A stretch of DNA of 64,000 nt from Littorina saxatilis (taxonomy: Eukaryota; Mollusca; Gastropoda; Littorinimorpha; Littorinidae), in assembly GCF_037325665.1 (NCBI RefSeq), contig NC_090260.1:49470221-49534220 (forward strand), read 5' to 3'. The notes under the pieces are model-generated. The model saw only the letters and a list, made by a program, of their open reading frames with translations, did not search any database and was not told the origin of the DNA. Made by a program: the position numbers and the translations under genes. Positions 54,662 to 64,000 of this stretch are shown here, one piece after another. Each line of letters begins with the position of its first letter. The first letter of the stretch is position 1.

Positions 54662-56161
54662 GTACATATAATAAAAGAGAGTGTCTGTCTGTGTGTGTGT
54701 GTGTGTCTGTGGTCGCCATACCTCTGAGATGGCAAGAGGCAGGAACAAGATAGTGTGCACGTACACTCCCTAGGTGCCGCAGATGTGCACCTGGGTTTTA
54801 GTTTCTTGATTCATTGTTTCCTTTCTCAGATTATGGACCTCCCATTTATTGAATACCGCCTATATGGTGCAAGACCAGTTCAGTGCCTACTGTTCACCTG
54901 TAGCAAGCACATCATGCCAGTGATATTAGAGACTCGCTATTGCTCCTATGAGGGGAAGAAATGAAGAATGAAAAATTAACTGGACAGTTCCGGAAATTTC
55001 TAGAAGGTAAGGGAGATAACTGTTCACCTGTAGCAAGCACATCATGCCAGTGATATTAGAGACTCGCTATTGCTTCTATGAGGGGAAGAAATGAAGAATG
55101 AAAAATTAACTGGACAGTTCCGGAAATTTCTAGAAGGTAAGGGAGATAACTGTTCACCTGTAGCAAGCACATCATGCCAGTGATATTATAGACTCGCTAT
55201 TGGTCCTATGAGGGGAAGAAATGAAGAATGAAAAATTAACTGGACAGTTCCGGAAATTTCTAGAAGGTAAGGGAGATAACTCTTTTTTGTCCGTGGTCGT
55301 CATACCTCTGAGATGGCAAGAGGCAGGAACAAGATAGTGTGCACGTACACTCCCTAGGTGCCGCAGATGTGCACCTGGGTTTTAGTTTCTTGATTCATTG
55401 TTTCTTTTCTCAGATTATGGACCTCCCATTTATTGAATACCGCCTATATGGTGCAAGACCAGTTCAGTGCCTACTGTTCACCTGTAGCAAGCACATCATG
55501 CCAGTGATATTAGAGACTCGCTATTGCTCCTATGAGGGGAAGAAATGAAGAAAGAAAAATTAACTGGACAGTTCCGGAAATTTCTAGAAGGTAAGGTAGA
55601 TAACTGTTCACCTGTAGCAAGCACATCATGCCAGTGATATTAGAGACTCGCTATTGCTCCTATGAGGGGAAGAAATGAAGAATGAAAAATTAACTGGACA
55701 GTTCCGGAAATTTCTAGAAGGTAAGGGAGATAACTCTTTTTTGTCTGTGGTCGCCGTACCTCTGAGATGGCAAGAGGCAGGAACAAGATAGTGTGCACGT
55801 ACACTCCCTAGGTGCCGCAGATGTGCACCTGGGTTTTAGTTTCTTGATTCATTGTTTCCTTTCTCAGATTATGGACCTCCCATTTATTGAATACAGCCTA
55901 TATGGTGCAAGACCAGTTCAGTGCCTACTGTTCACCTGTAGCAAGCACATCATGCCAGAGACTTGCTATTGCTCCTATGAGGGGAAGAAATGAAGAACGA
56001 AAAATTAACTGGACAGTTCCGGAAATTTCTAGAAGGTAAGGAAGATAACTCTTTTTTTGTATCCAAACAAAGGAGGTAAAGCTAATGATAATGGGATAGC
56101 GAGCGTCTTAAATTGCTGCAGGGCTCCGCTTACTCCCTTGCGAAGCCGGTCTTAACTGCTA
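54662..56161 (+). mobile_element. Helitron-like element 4
   Basis: Head TACATATAATAAAAGAGAG right after a CTAG; tail GGGCTCCGCTTACTCCC then CGAAGCCGGTCTTAAC and TGCTAG. Long units begin near 54700, 55290 and 55745; short 130-bp units near 55020, 55150 and 55606. This is the cleanest complete member of the chain. Confidence 0.78.
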
Positions 56162-56469
56162 GTACATATAATAAAAGAGAGTGTCTGTCTGTGTGTGTGT
56201 GTGTCTGTGGTCGCCATACCTCTGAGATGGCAAGAGGCAGGAACAAGATAGTGTGCACGTACACTCCCTAGGTGCCGCAGATGTGCACCTGGGTTTTAGT
56301 TTCTTGATTCATTGTTTCCTTTCTCAGATTATGGACCTCCCATTTATTGAATACTGCCTATATGGTGCAAGACCAGTTCAGTGCCTACTGTTCACCTGTA
56401 GCAAGCACATCATGCCAGTGATATTAGAGACTCGCTATTGCTCCTATGAGGGGAAGAAATGAAGAAAGA
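56162..56469 (+). mobile_element. Helitron-like element 5, cut by element L
   Basis: Head at 56162 and one long unit, broken at GAAGAAATGAAGAAAGA by element L copy D, exactly the junction seen in element 1 at 48299. The sequence to the right of copy D is not Helitron, so the 3' part is missing. Confidence 0.72.
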
Positions 56470-57337
56470 ACAAGTCGCGTAAGGCGAAAATACAATATTT
56501 AGTCAAGTAGCTGTCGAACTCACAGAATGAAACTGAACGCAATGCCATTTTTCAGCAAGACTGTATACTCGTAGCATCGTCAGTCCACCGATCATGGCAA
56601 AGGCAGTGAAATTGACAAGAAGAGCGGGGTAGTAGTTGCGCTAAGAAGGATAGCACGCTTTTCTGTACCTCTCTTTGTTTTAACTTTCTGAGCGTGTTTT
56701 TAATCCAAACATATCATATCTATATGTTTTTGGAATGAGGAACCGACAAGGAATAAGATGAAAGTGTTTTTAAATTGATTTGGACAATTTAATTTTGATA
56801 ATAATTTTTATATATTTAATTTTCAGAGCTTGTTTTTAATCCAAATATAACATATTTATATGTTTTTGGAATCAGCAAATGATGGAAAATAAGATAAACG
56901 TAAATTTGGATCGTTTTATAATTTTTTTTATTTTTTTACAATTTTCAGATTTTTAATGACCAAAGTCATTAATTAATTTTTAAGCCACCAAGCTGAAATG
57001 CAATACCGAACCCCGGGCTTCGTCGAAGATTACTTGACCAAAATTTCAACCAATTTGGTTGAAAAATGAGAGCGTGACAGTGCCGCCTCAACTTTCACGA
57101 AAAGCCGGATATGACGTCGTCAAAGACATTTATCAAAAAAATGAAAAAAACGTATGGGGATATCAATCCCAGGAACTCTCATGTCAAATTTCATAAAGAT
57201 CGGTCCAATAGTTTGGTCTGAATCGCTCTACACGCACGCACGCACACACGCACACACGCACACACATACACCACGACCCTCGTTTCGATTCCCCCTCGAT
57301 GTTAAAATATTTAGTCAAAACTTGACTAAATATAAAA
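56470..57337 (+). mobile_element. Element L, copy D
   Basis: Full length. The CA tract is replaced by a CACGCACG-type run (57230-57265). Its left flank is identical to that of copy B, while its right flank is unrelated. Positions 57338-58086 contain only chance open frames. Confidence 0.9.
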
Positions 57338-58086
57338 ACGAGTACCCTCCCTTGCATCGTACCAGACGACTGGTTTATCTACCGAGACGCGTCCTTTGGC
57401 TTCGCTTCGTTATCACGTATTTGCGAGCAAGTCTACTCTTTTGCCTGGCTCTGCAGTAAGTCCACATTGGCGATGAAGGTATCTAAGAACTTAACATGTG
57501 TGTATTTTTCCGTAATCCAGTCATATTCTTTCAAAATGCAATCAATCGGCGGTGACAGACTTGGGTCCTGTTTTCCTCACGCCCATACCAGTTTAGGTTC
57601 ATGCAAACACACTCGCAAAACAGTTTATCACGTAGATACATTTCAAATAGGGAGCAAATGGTTAAATCTACATATGTGTTCCCTAAAATTTGCTTCTCTG
57701 TCAATAAGCCTAATTGTATAATAATACGTTCGAAAAAAACAACGTGGAATCGATTCTGAATCGAGTAAGCCAAAGGGGGGCCAAACCGGTTTCCCCGTTC
57801 CGCCGACCTGAAACGCAAAAGAATTGTGCGCTTCAACTAAATGGATTTCTATGCGACTTCATTACTTTCTTGCAACTTATGAACCTTTACTTAAAGCTTT
57901 TAAACGGTCTGAAAGTAGTGTTACCGCGTACTTATAGATGCACTCATTCGTTTTATTTTTTCAGCGACGGTCACTTAGTTTAAGGTTGCAAAAGGGCCAA
58001 GTCTCGCTGGCAACAATGTTTCACACTCCACAGATCGCAACAGTGCTGCCAGTAGTCTACACTTTGTGTTTGATGGTAGAATGGGA

Positions 58087-58260
58087 TATACAGATTACAA
58101 CACTCGTGGTTTTTTATATGGCTTGTATTTCAGTCAAGACCCAGCGGGAATATCAATCGAGAGCCACTCGCCAGAGGCTCGTGTCTCCCGATGATATTCA
58201 TCCGCTGGGTCTTGACTGAAATACAAGCCATATAAAAAACAACTCGTGTTGTAACCTATA
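58087..58260. repeat. Foldback, about 60-bp arms
   Basis: The arm TATATGGCTTGTATTTCAGT... (58087-58147) is complementary to 58202-58260; the 54-nt centre is itself partly self-complementary (GGGAATATC against GATATTCATCC). Probably another foldback element. Confidence 0.85.
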
Positions 58261-58395
58261 CATATTTCTTGGGACTTGACCCTTGCAGGTAGGTGGACTG
58301 AAAGTAGTGTGTGAACAGAACAGAACCAATTCTGTCTGTTTACCATCGCATGAAAGCAGAAAAGAGATCGTCGTCAGATTGAATTACAATAACAT

Positions 58396-58470
58396 TAACA
58401 CGCTTCCATTTGAAACTTCTCGGTCTTCATCGTGGATTGACGCCCTCCCAAAGTCTAATTGAAGCCCTCA
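58396..58470. mobile_element. Fragment of foldback family F1
   Basis: AACACGCTTCCATTTGAAAC and TCGGTCTTCATCGTGGATTG match the left half of the element at 2530-2605. It is cut after TTGAAGCCCTC by the truncated element L. Confidence 0.75.
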
Positions 58471-58939
58471 TAATTTTGACCATAATTTTTATATTTTTAT
58501 TTTTCAGAGCTTGTTTCTAATCCAAATATTACATCTTTATATGTTTTTGGAATCAGGAAATGATGTAGAATAAGATGAACGTAAATTTGGATCGTTTTAT
58601 ATGAAAAAAATATTACAATTTTCAGATTTTTAATGACCAAAGTCATTAATTAATTTTTAAGCCACCAAGCTGAAATGCAATACCAAAGTCCGGCCTTCGT
58701 CGAAGATTGCTTTACAAACATTTCAATCAATTTGATTGAAAAATGAAGATGTGACAGTGCCGCCTCAACTTTTACAAAAAGCCGGATATGACGTCATTAA
58801 AAGACATTTATCGAAAAAAAGAAAAAACCGTCCGGAGATATCATTCCCAGGAACTCTCATGTAAAAATTCATAAAGATCGGTCCAGTAGTTTGGTCTGAA
58901 TCGCTCTACACACACACACACACACACACGCACAGACAG

Positions 58940-59027
<88 letters not shown>

Positions 59028-59093
59028 CAGGACCCTCGTCTCGATTCCCCCTCTATGTTAAAACATTTAGTCAAAACTTGACTGAATGTAAAA
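58471..59093 (+). mobile_element. Element L, 5'-truncated copy E
   Basis: Begins inside the AT-rich middle (TTTTGACCATAATTTTTAT) and runs to the 3' palindrome. The CA microsatellite (58910-59022) is the longest of the family. Confidence 0.88.
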
Positions 59094-59109
59094 AAAGCCT
59101 CTGAATAAT

Positions 59110-60600
59110 TCCGATTTCCCTACAAATTGGTATGTTGTAGCTCACTCATTTCTCGAGCTACAGTGAAAATTTGAATATCAAGTCCCATGCCAAAAAATGA
59201 AACTGCAGGCAGTTTCTCAACCCTACCCCCTACATTTCGCGGTCGTCATTTTACATTCTCCACTTTCATAGACATCAACACATTTCAGAGCTGAAAGCAA
59301 ACAGAGCTTTCATATTGCACATACTGATAGCCAACGATATCAACAATATGTTTACCAACATTCTTTTTATATGCATTTGTCGTTGCGATTTTGCAGGTTT
59401 TCATTTTAAGAAGTAAAAACAATGCCTCGAAGATATTGAAAATGCCTTATAATGTAATATGTTGCAGCCCACTCATTTCAAGAGCTGTGGTGAAAATATG
59501 AACATCAAGTCCCATGCCAAACAATGAAACTGTAGGTAGTTTCTCAACCCTACCCCCTACATTTTGCGGTCGCCATTTTACATTCCCCACTTTCATAGAC
59601 ATCAACACATTTCAGAGCTGAAAACAAGCAGAGCTTTCATATTGCACATACTGATAGCCAACGGTATCAACAATATGTTTACCAACATTCCATGACCTTG
59701 ACCTTCACACAAGGTCACTGGCGAGTTCCAAAACGTGATAACCAATTCAGTATTTTGCAAAAGCACAAACAGAAACAGATTTAAAATCTGTACTAAAAGG
59801 GTTGTAATATCTGTTTAATATCCAAAAACTAAAAGGTAAGTGTTGTTTGAATGGAATGCAGCAAGATTGTCACAGTACAAAGACGTTTGCGATGTTTTAT
59901 AGAGTCTTTTTATATGCATTTTTCGTTGCGCTATTTCAGTTTTTCATTTAAAGAAGAAAAACAATGCCTCGGAGATATTGAAAATGCCTGATAATGTGAT
60001 ATGTTGTAGCCCAGTCTTTTCAAGAGCTGTGTTGAAAATATGAACATCAAGTCCCATGCCAAATTATGAAACTGTAGGCAATTTCCCAACCTTACCCCCT
60101 AAATTTCGCGGTCGCCATTTTACATTCCACACATTCATAGACATCAATACATTTCAGAGATGAAAGCAAGCAGAGCTTTCATATTTCGCATACGTATACC
60201 CTACGATGTCAACACAGTGTTTACCAGCATTCCATGACCTTAACCTTTCCAAGGTCAAAGGTGAGTTCCGAGACTTTGTAACCACTTCAGTATTTTGCAA
60301 AAGGATAACAATCATATACTAAAAGGGTTGTACATTCTGTTTAAAATTCGGAAAATCTAAGATATGCATCCTTTGAATGGAATGCAGCTAAAAATGTACA
60401 GTACAAAGAAGTGTGCAATGTTTTATAGAGGTTTTTTATATGAATTTTGTGAGCGCTCTTGGAGTTTATCTAAAGAAGTAAAACCAATGCCTCAGAGATA
60501 TTCCAAATGCCTTAAAATGTGATATGTTATAGCCCACTTACTTCTCGAGCTATGGTGAAAATGTGAACATCAAGTCCCATGCCAAAAAATGTGATATGTT
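59110..60600. repeat. Diverged satellite, unit about 530 bp
   Basis: Units can be followed by ATGTTGTAGCCCACTCATTT-like blocks near 59130, 59458, 59998 and 60523. Each is followed by AACATCAAGTCCCATGCC and CTCAACCCTACCCCCTA, and most by CATAGACATCAACACATTTC. The first unit is shorter. GACCTTGACCTTCACACAAGG lies at 59693, with a variant at 60234. Two further units follow the minisatellite. Confidence 0.85.
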
Positions 60601-60625
60601 ATAGCACACTAACTTCTAGAGCTAC

Positions 60626-62676
60626 GGTGAAAATGTGAACATCAAGTCCCGTGCCACAAAATGTGAACATCAAGTCCCATGCCACAAAATGTGAACATCA
60701 AGTCCCATGCCACAAAATGTGAACATCAAGTCCCATGCCACAAAATGTGAACATCAAGTCCCATGCCACAAAATGTGAACATCAAGTCCCATGCCACAAA
60801 ATGTGAACATCAAGTCCCATGCCACAAAATGTGAACATCAAGTCCCATGCCACAAAATGTGAACATCAAGTCCAATGCCACAAAATGTGAAAATCAAGTC
60901 CCATGCCACAAAATGTGAACATCAAGTCCCATGCCACAAAATGTGAACATCAAGTCCCATGCCACAAAATGTGAACATCAAGTCCCATGCCACAAAATGT
61001 GAACATCAAGTCCCGTGCCACAAAATGTGAACATCAAGTCCCATGCCACAAAATGTGAACATCAAGTCCCATGCCACAAAATGTGAACATCAAGTCCCAT
61101 GCCATAAAATGTGAACATCAGGTCCCATGCCACAAAATGTGAACACCAAGTCCCATGCCACAAAATGTGAACATCAAGTCCCATGCCACAAAATGTGAAC
61201 ATCAGGTCCCATGCCACAAAATGTGAACATCAAGTCCCATGCCACAAAATGTGAACATCAAGTCCCATGCCACAAAATGTGAACATCAGGTCCCATGCCA
61301 CAAAATGTGAACATCAGGTCCCATGCCACAAAATGTGAACATCAGGTCCCATGCCACAAAATGTGAACACCAAGTCCCATGCCACAAAATGTGAACATCA
61401 AGTCCCATGCCACAAAATGTGAACATCAGGTCCCATGCCACAAAATGTGAACACCAAGTCCCATGCCACAAAATGTGAACATCAAGTCCCATGCCACAAA
61501 ATGTGAACATCAAGTCCCATGCCACAAAATGTGAACATCAAGTCCCATGCCACAAAATGTGAACATCAAGTCCCATGCCACAAAATGTGAACATCAAGTC
61601 CCATGCCACAAAATGTGAACATCAGGTCCCATGCCACAAAATGTGAACACCAAGTCCCATGCCACAAAATGTGAACATCAAGTCCCATGCCACAAAATGT
61701 GAACATCAGGTCCCATGCCACAAAATGTGAACATCAAGTCCCATGCCACAAAATGTGAACATCAGGTCCCATGCCACAAAATGTGAACACCAAGTCCCAT
61801 GCCACAAAATGTGAACATCAAGTCCCATGCCACAAAATGTGAACATCAGGTCCCATGCCACAAAATGTGAACATCAAGTCCCATGCCACAAAATGTGAAC
61901 ATCAAGTCCCATGCCACAAAATGTGAACATCAGGTCCCATGCCACAAAATGTGAACATCAGGTCCCATGCCACAAAATGTGAACATCAGGTCCCATGCCA
62001 CAAAATGTGAACATCAGGTCCCATGCCACAAAATGTGAACATCAGGTCCCATGCCACAAAATGTGAACATCAAGTCCCATGCCACAAAATGTGAACATCA
62101 AGTCCCGTGCCACAAAATGTGAACATCAAGTCCCATGCCACAAAATGTGAACATCAAGTCCCATGCCACAAAATGTGAACATCAAGTCCCATGCCACAAA
62201 ATGTGAACATCAGGTCCCATGCCACAAAATGTGAACACCAAGTCCCATGCCACAAAATGTGAACATCAAGTCCCATGCCACAAAATGTGAACATCAGGTC
62301 CCATGCCACAAAATGTGAACATCAAGTCCCATGCCACAAAATGTGAACATCAGGTCCCATGCCACAAAATGTGAACACCAAGTCCCATGCCACAAAATGT
62401 GAACATCAAGTCCCATGCCACAAAATGTGAACATCAGGTCCCATGCCACAAAATGTGAACATCAAGTCCCATGCCACAAAATGTGAACATCAAGTCCCAT
62501 GCCACAAAATGTGAACATCAGGTCCCATGCCACAAAATGTGAACATCAAGTCCCATGCCACAAAATGTGAACATCAAGTCCCATGCCACAAAATGTGAAC
62601 ATCAGGTCCCATGCCAACAAATGTGAACATCAGGTCCCATGCCAACAAATGTGAACATCAGGTCCCATGCCAACAA
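60626..62676. repeat. Minisatellite, 28-bp unit, about 73 copies
   Basis: The unit is CACAAAATGTGAACATCAAG plus TCCCATGC. The same 28 bp occur once in each unit of the surrounding 530-bp satellite, so the array is a local expansion of part of a satellite monomer. Three main variants (CATCAAG, CATCAGG, CACCAAG) recur in a semi-regular order, suggesting amplification of multi-unit blocks. Minus-strand frames of up to 79 codons are repeat products. Confidence 0.97.
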
Positions 62677-63330
62677 ATGAGACTGCAGGCAATTTCCCAA
62701 CCCTAACCCCTAAATTTCGCGGTCTTCATTTTGCATTCCCCACATGCATAGACATCAACACATTTCAGAGATGAAAGCCAGCATAGCTTTCATATTTCGC
62801 ATACGTATAGCCTACGGTGTCAAACATATGTTTACTAACATTCGATTACCTATGACCTTGACCTTCACACAAGGTCACAGGCGAGTTCCGAAACTGTGTA
62901 ACCAGTTCTGTATTTTGCACAAAAAAACACGAACAGAGAACGATTAAAAAAATCTCTACTTAAAGGATTGTAAATTCTGTTTAAAATACAGAAAGTAGAC
63001 GAAATGCATTTTTTTTATGGAATGCAACGAGAAATGTACAGTACACAGAAGTATACGCATTGTGTGTAGCGCTATGGCTGGTTTTTTTTTATTTAAAAAA
63101 GTAAAACATAATACCAGGTGATATTGAAAATGCCTTAAAGTATTATATGTTGTAGCCCACACATTTCTCGAGCTATGCTGAAAATGTGAACATCAAGTCT
63201 CATGCAACAAAAATTAAATTGCAAGCAGTTTCTCAACCCTACCCCCTAAATTTAGCCCTCGTCATTTTGCATTTCCCACATTCATAGTCATCAACACATT
63301 TTAGAGATGACAGCAGCAGAGCTTTTTTTT
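62677..63330. repeat. 530-bp satellite, continued
   Basis: After the minisatellite, the satellite resumes with CAATTTCCCAACCCTAACCC, again with GACCTTGACCTTCACACAAGG (62853). A new unit begins near 63147. It is interrupted within AGCAGAGCTTT at about 63330. Confidence 0.85.
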
Positions 63331-64000
63331 TTTCGTCCTTGTTCCTTTTGTCCCGTTGTGCTCTCACACCGCCCCGTCCCTGCACTCGCTGCTCCAACCA
63401 CCGCTGCCAGACTTGTCGATTTTACAGACGCTCCAGGGGGGGATGTCGGGTCGCTGCGGGAGGCTACCCTCGGAATATGACACTGCACTTCTGCTGAGTC
63501 ACTTCGACGGTGTTCAGTAGTGGGTCTGTCCCGAGCTAACGGAAGCAGCCAAATACCTACTATGCCCCCTACAAACGACATTGACTTTAAGTCGCGGAGC
63601 CAGACTGAGTGAGCGTCCCCTCCAGAGAGCAGACCGCCACCACGTCCCCCCGTCGACCCCCCAGAACGTCACACGTTGAAGACTGACAGCAGAACTACTA
63701 TTCAAGGAAGGATCGAACAGGAACACTGAGACCAAGGTCACCATGAGAGCTTTGGGCATGAAGGACCACAAGAGCAAGGTTAATTTATATTTTTGGATGA
63801 TTAATGAGATGAGGATGATTATGATGATGCTTTGGATTTCCAATTTGGTTTTTGAGACTACGTGACAGGGCAGCACTCTACGCTTACTGTCATAATATAT
63901 CCTGGCGTCAACCAGGCCCGAGAACTGCCGCACCTACGGTGTTGGTCAGGTACACAGAACCTGAGCACCCTCAAAGTCGCATTCGTTAAGTGAATAACAC
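63331..64000. other. Unrecognised insertion running off the window
   Basis: A T run and then GC-rich sequence break the satellite at about 63330. The segment contains ATGAGAGCTTTGGGCATGAA and TGATTATGATGATGC but no long frame (largest 139 codons on the minus strand, without a domain I recognise). The abrupt change of composition suggests a transposable element; its other end is outside. Confidence 0.4.

Noticed and set aside
46997-56462. Repeated 65-70-codon frame MHVHSLGAADVHLGFSFLIH... on the plus strand
   Set aside because: It appears in every Helitron long unit because the DNA is repeated. It starts at alternative or non-canonical upstream codons in some copies, has no known domain, and differences between copies do not favour silent sites by eye.
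61286-61525. Minus-strand Trp/His/Met-rich frame of 79 codons
   Set aside because: It comes from the 28-bp minisatellite; a unit not divisible by three gives three shifted translations and the frame is chance.
63291-63933. Minus-strand frames of 96 and 139 codons near the right edge
   Set aside because: No recognised domain or splice context, and part overlaps satellite sequence. The region is better described as an unidentified insertion.

Overview
The window is eukaryotic, gene-poor and dominated by repeats. The best guess is a marine mollusc, probably a caenogastropod of the periwinkle (Littorina) type. This rests on an intron-containing TDP-43 (TARDBP) gene of invertebrate type, tRNA-headed SINEs with AAG or AAAG tails like those I remember from molluscs, Helitrons with repeated cores, LINEs of the CR1/Jockey and I/Nimb kinds, and many CA, CT and AAG microsatellites. 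The species is inferred from memory of these repeat families and has not been tested.

Host genes. Positions 574-1582 (minus strand) hold the first two coding exons of TDP-43; the rest lies off the left edge. A tRNA-Phe(GAA) gene is at 1964-2036. A candidate two-exon gene for a 44-residue secreted peptide (23135-23183 joined to 25434-25519, plus strand) starts at the very edge of a 52-bp minisatellite. Its second exon follows an array of perfect TGACGTCA (CRE-type) sites. A possible first exon of an unknown gene is at 26662-26745. A weakly supported spliced, probably non-coding, transcript lies around 40528-41700.

Layout. 1-2.1 kb: TDP-43 and tRNA. 2.5-6.3 kb: a foldback element and two satellites (about 340 bp and 118 bp units). 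6.5-10 kb: GT-rich tandem duplication, a second duplication and a SINE. 10.46-11.9 kb: a 55-bp minisatellite with a 110-bp higher-order unit. 12.1-18 kb: SINEs, a 0.9 kb dispersed element (called element L here), a CT microsatellite, a 57-bp-arm palindrome. 18.3-23.1 kb: 24-bp and 52-bp minisatellites, two convergent LINE pieces, one broken by a SINE with a clear target duplication, and a TIR element. 27.57-37.95 kb: one LTR retrotransposon with 2.4 kb, nearly identical LTRs that carries gag and protease only. 38.6-40.0 kb: a 5'-truncated LINE. 42-44.7 kb: microsatellites, a 226-bp palindrome and another 52-bp minisatellite. 44.7-46.9 kb: a miniature LTR element (TRIM-like) with a LINE fragment inside its first LTR. 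46.9-56.5 kb: a head-to-tail chain of about five Helitron-like elements made of repeated 327-bp and 130-bp units, with element L and another TA-flanked element inserted. 59.1-63.3 kb: a roughly 530-bp satellite in which a 28-bp segment has expanded to about 73 copies. The last 0.7 kb is unrecognised and looks like the edge of another insertion.

No operon, phage, CRISPR or bacterial feature is present. The main themes are nested insertion, which gives relative ages, and repeated birth of tandem arrays from single-copy or transposon sequence.
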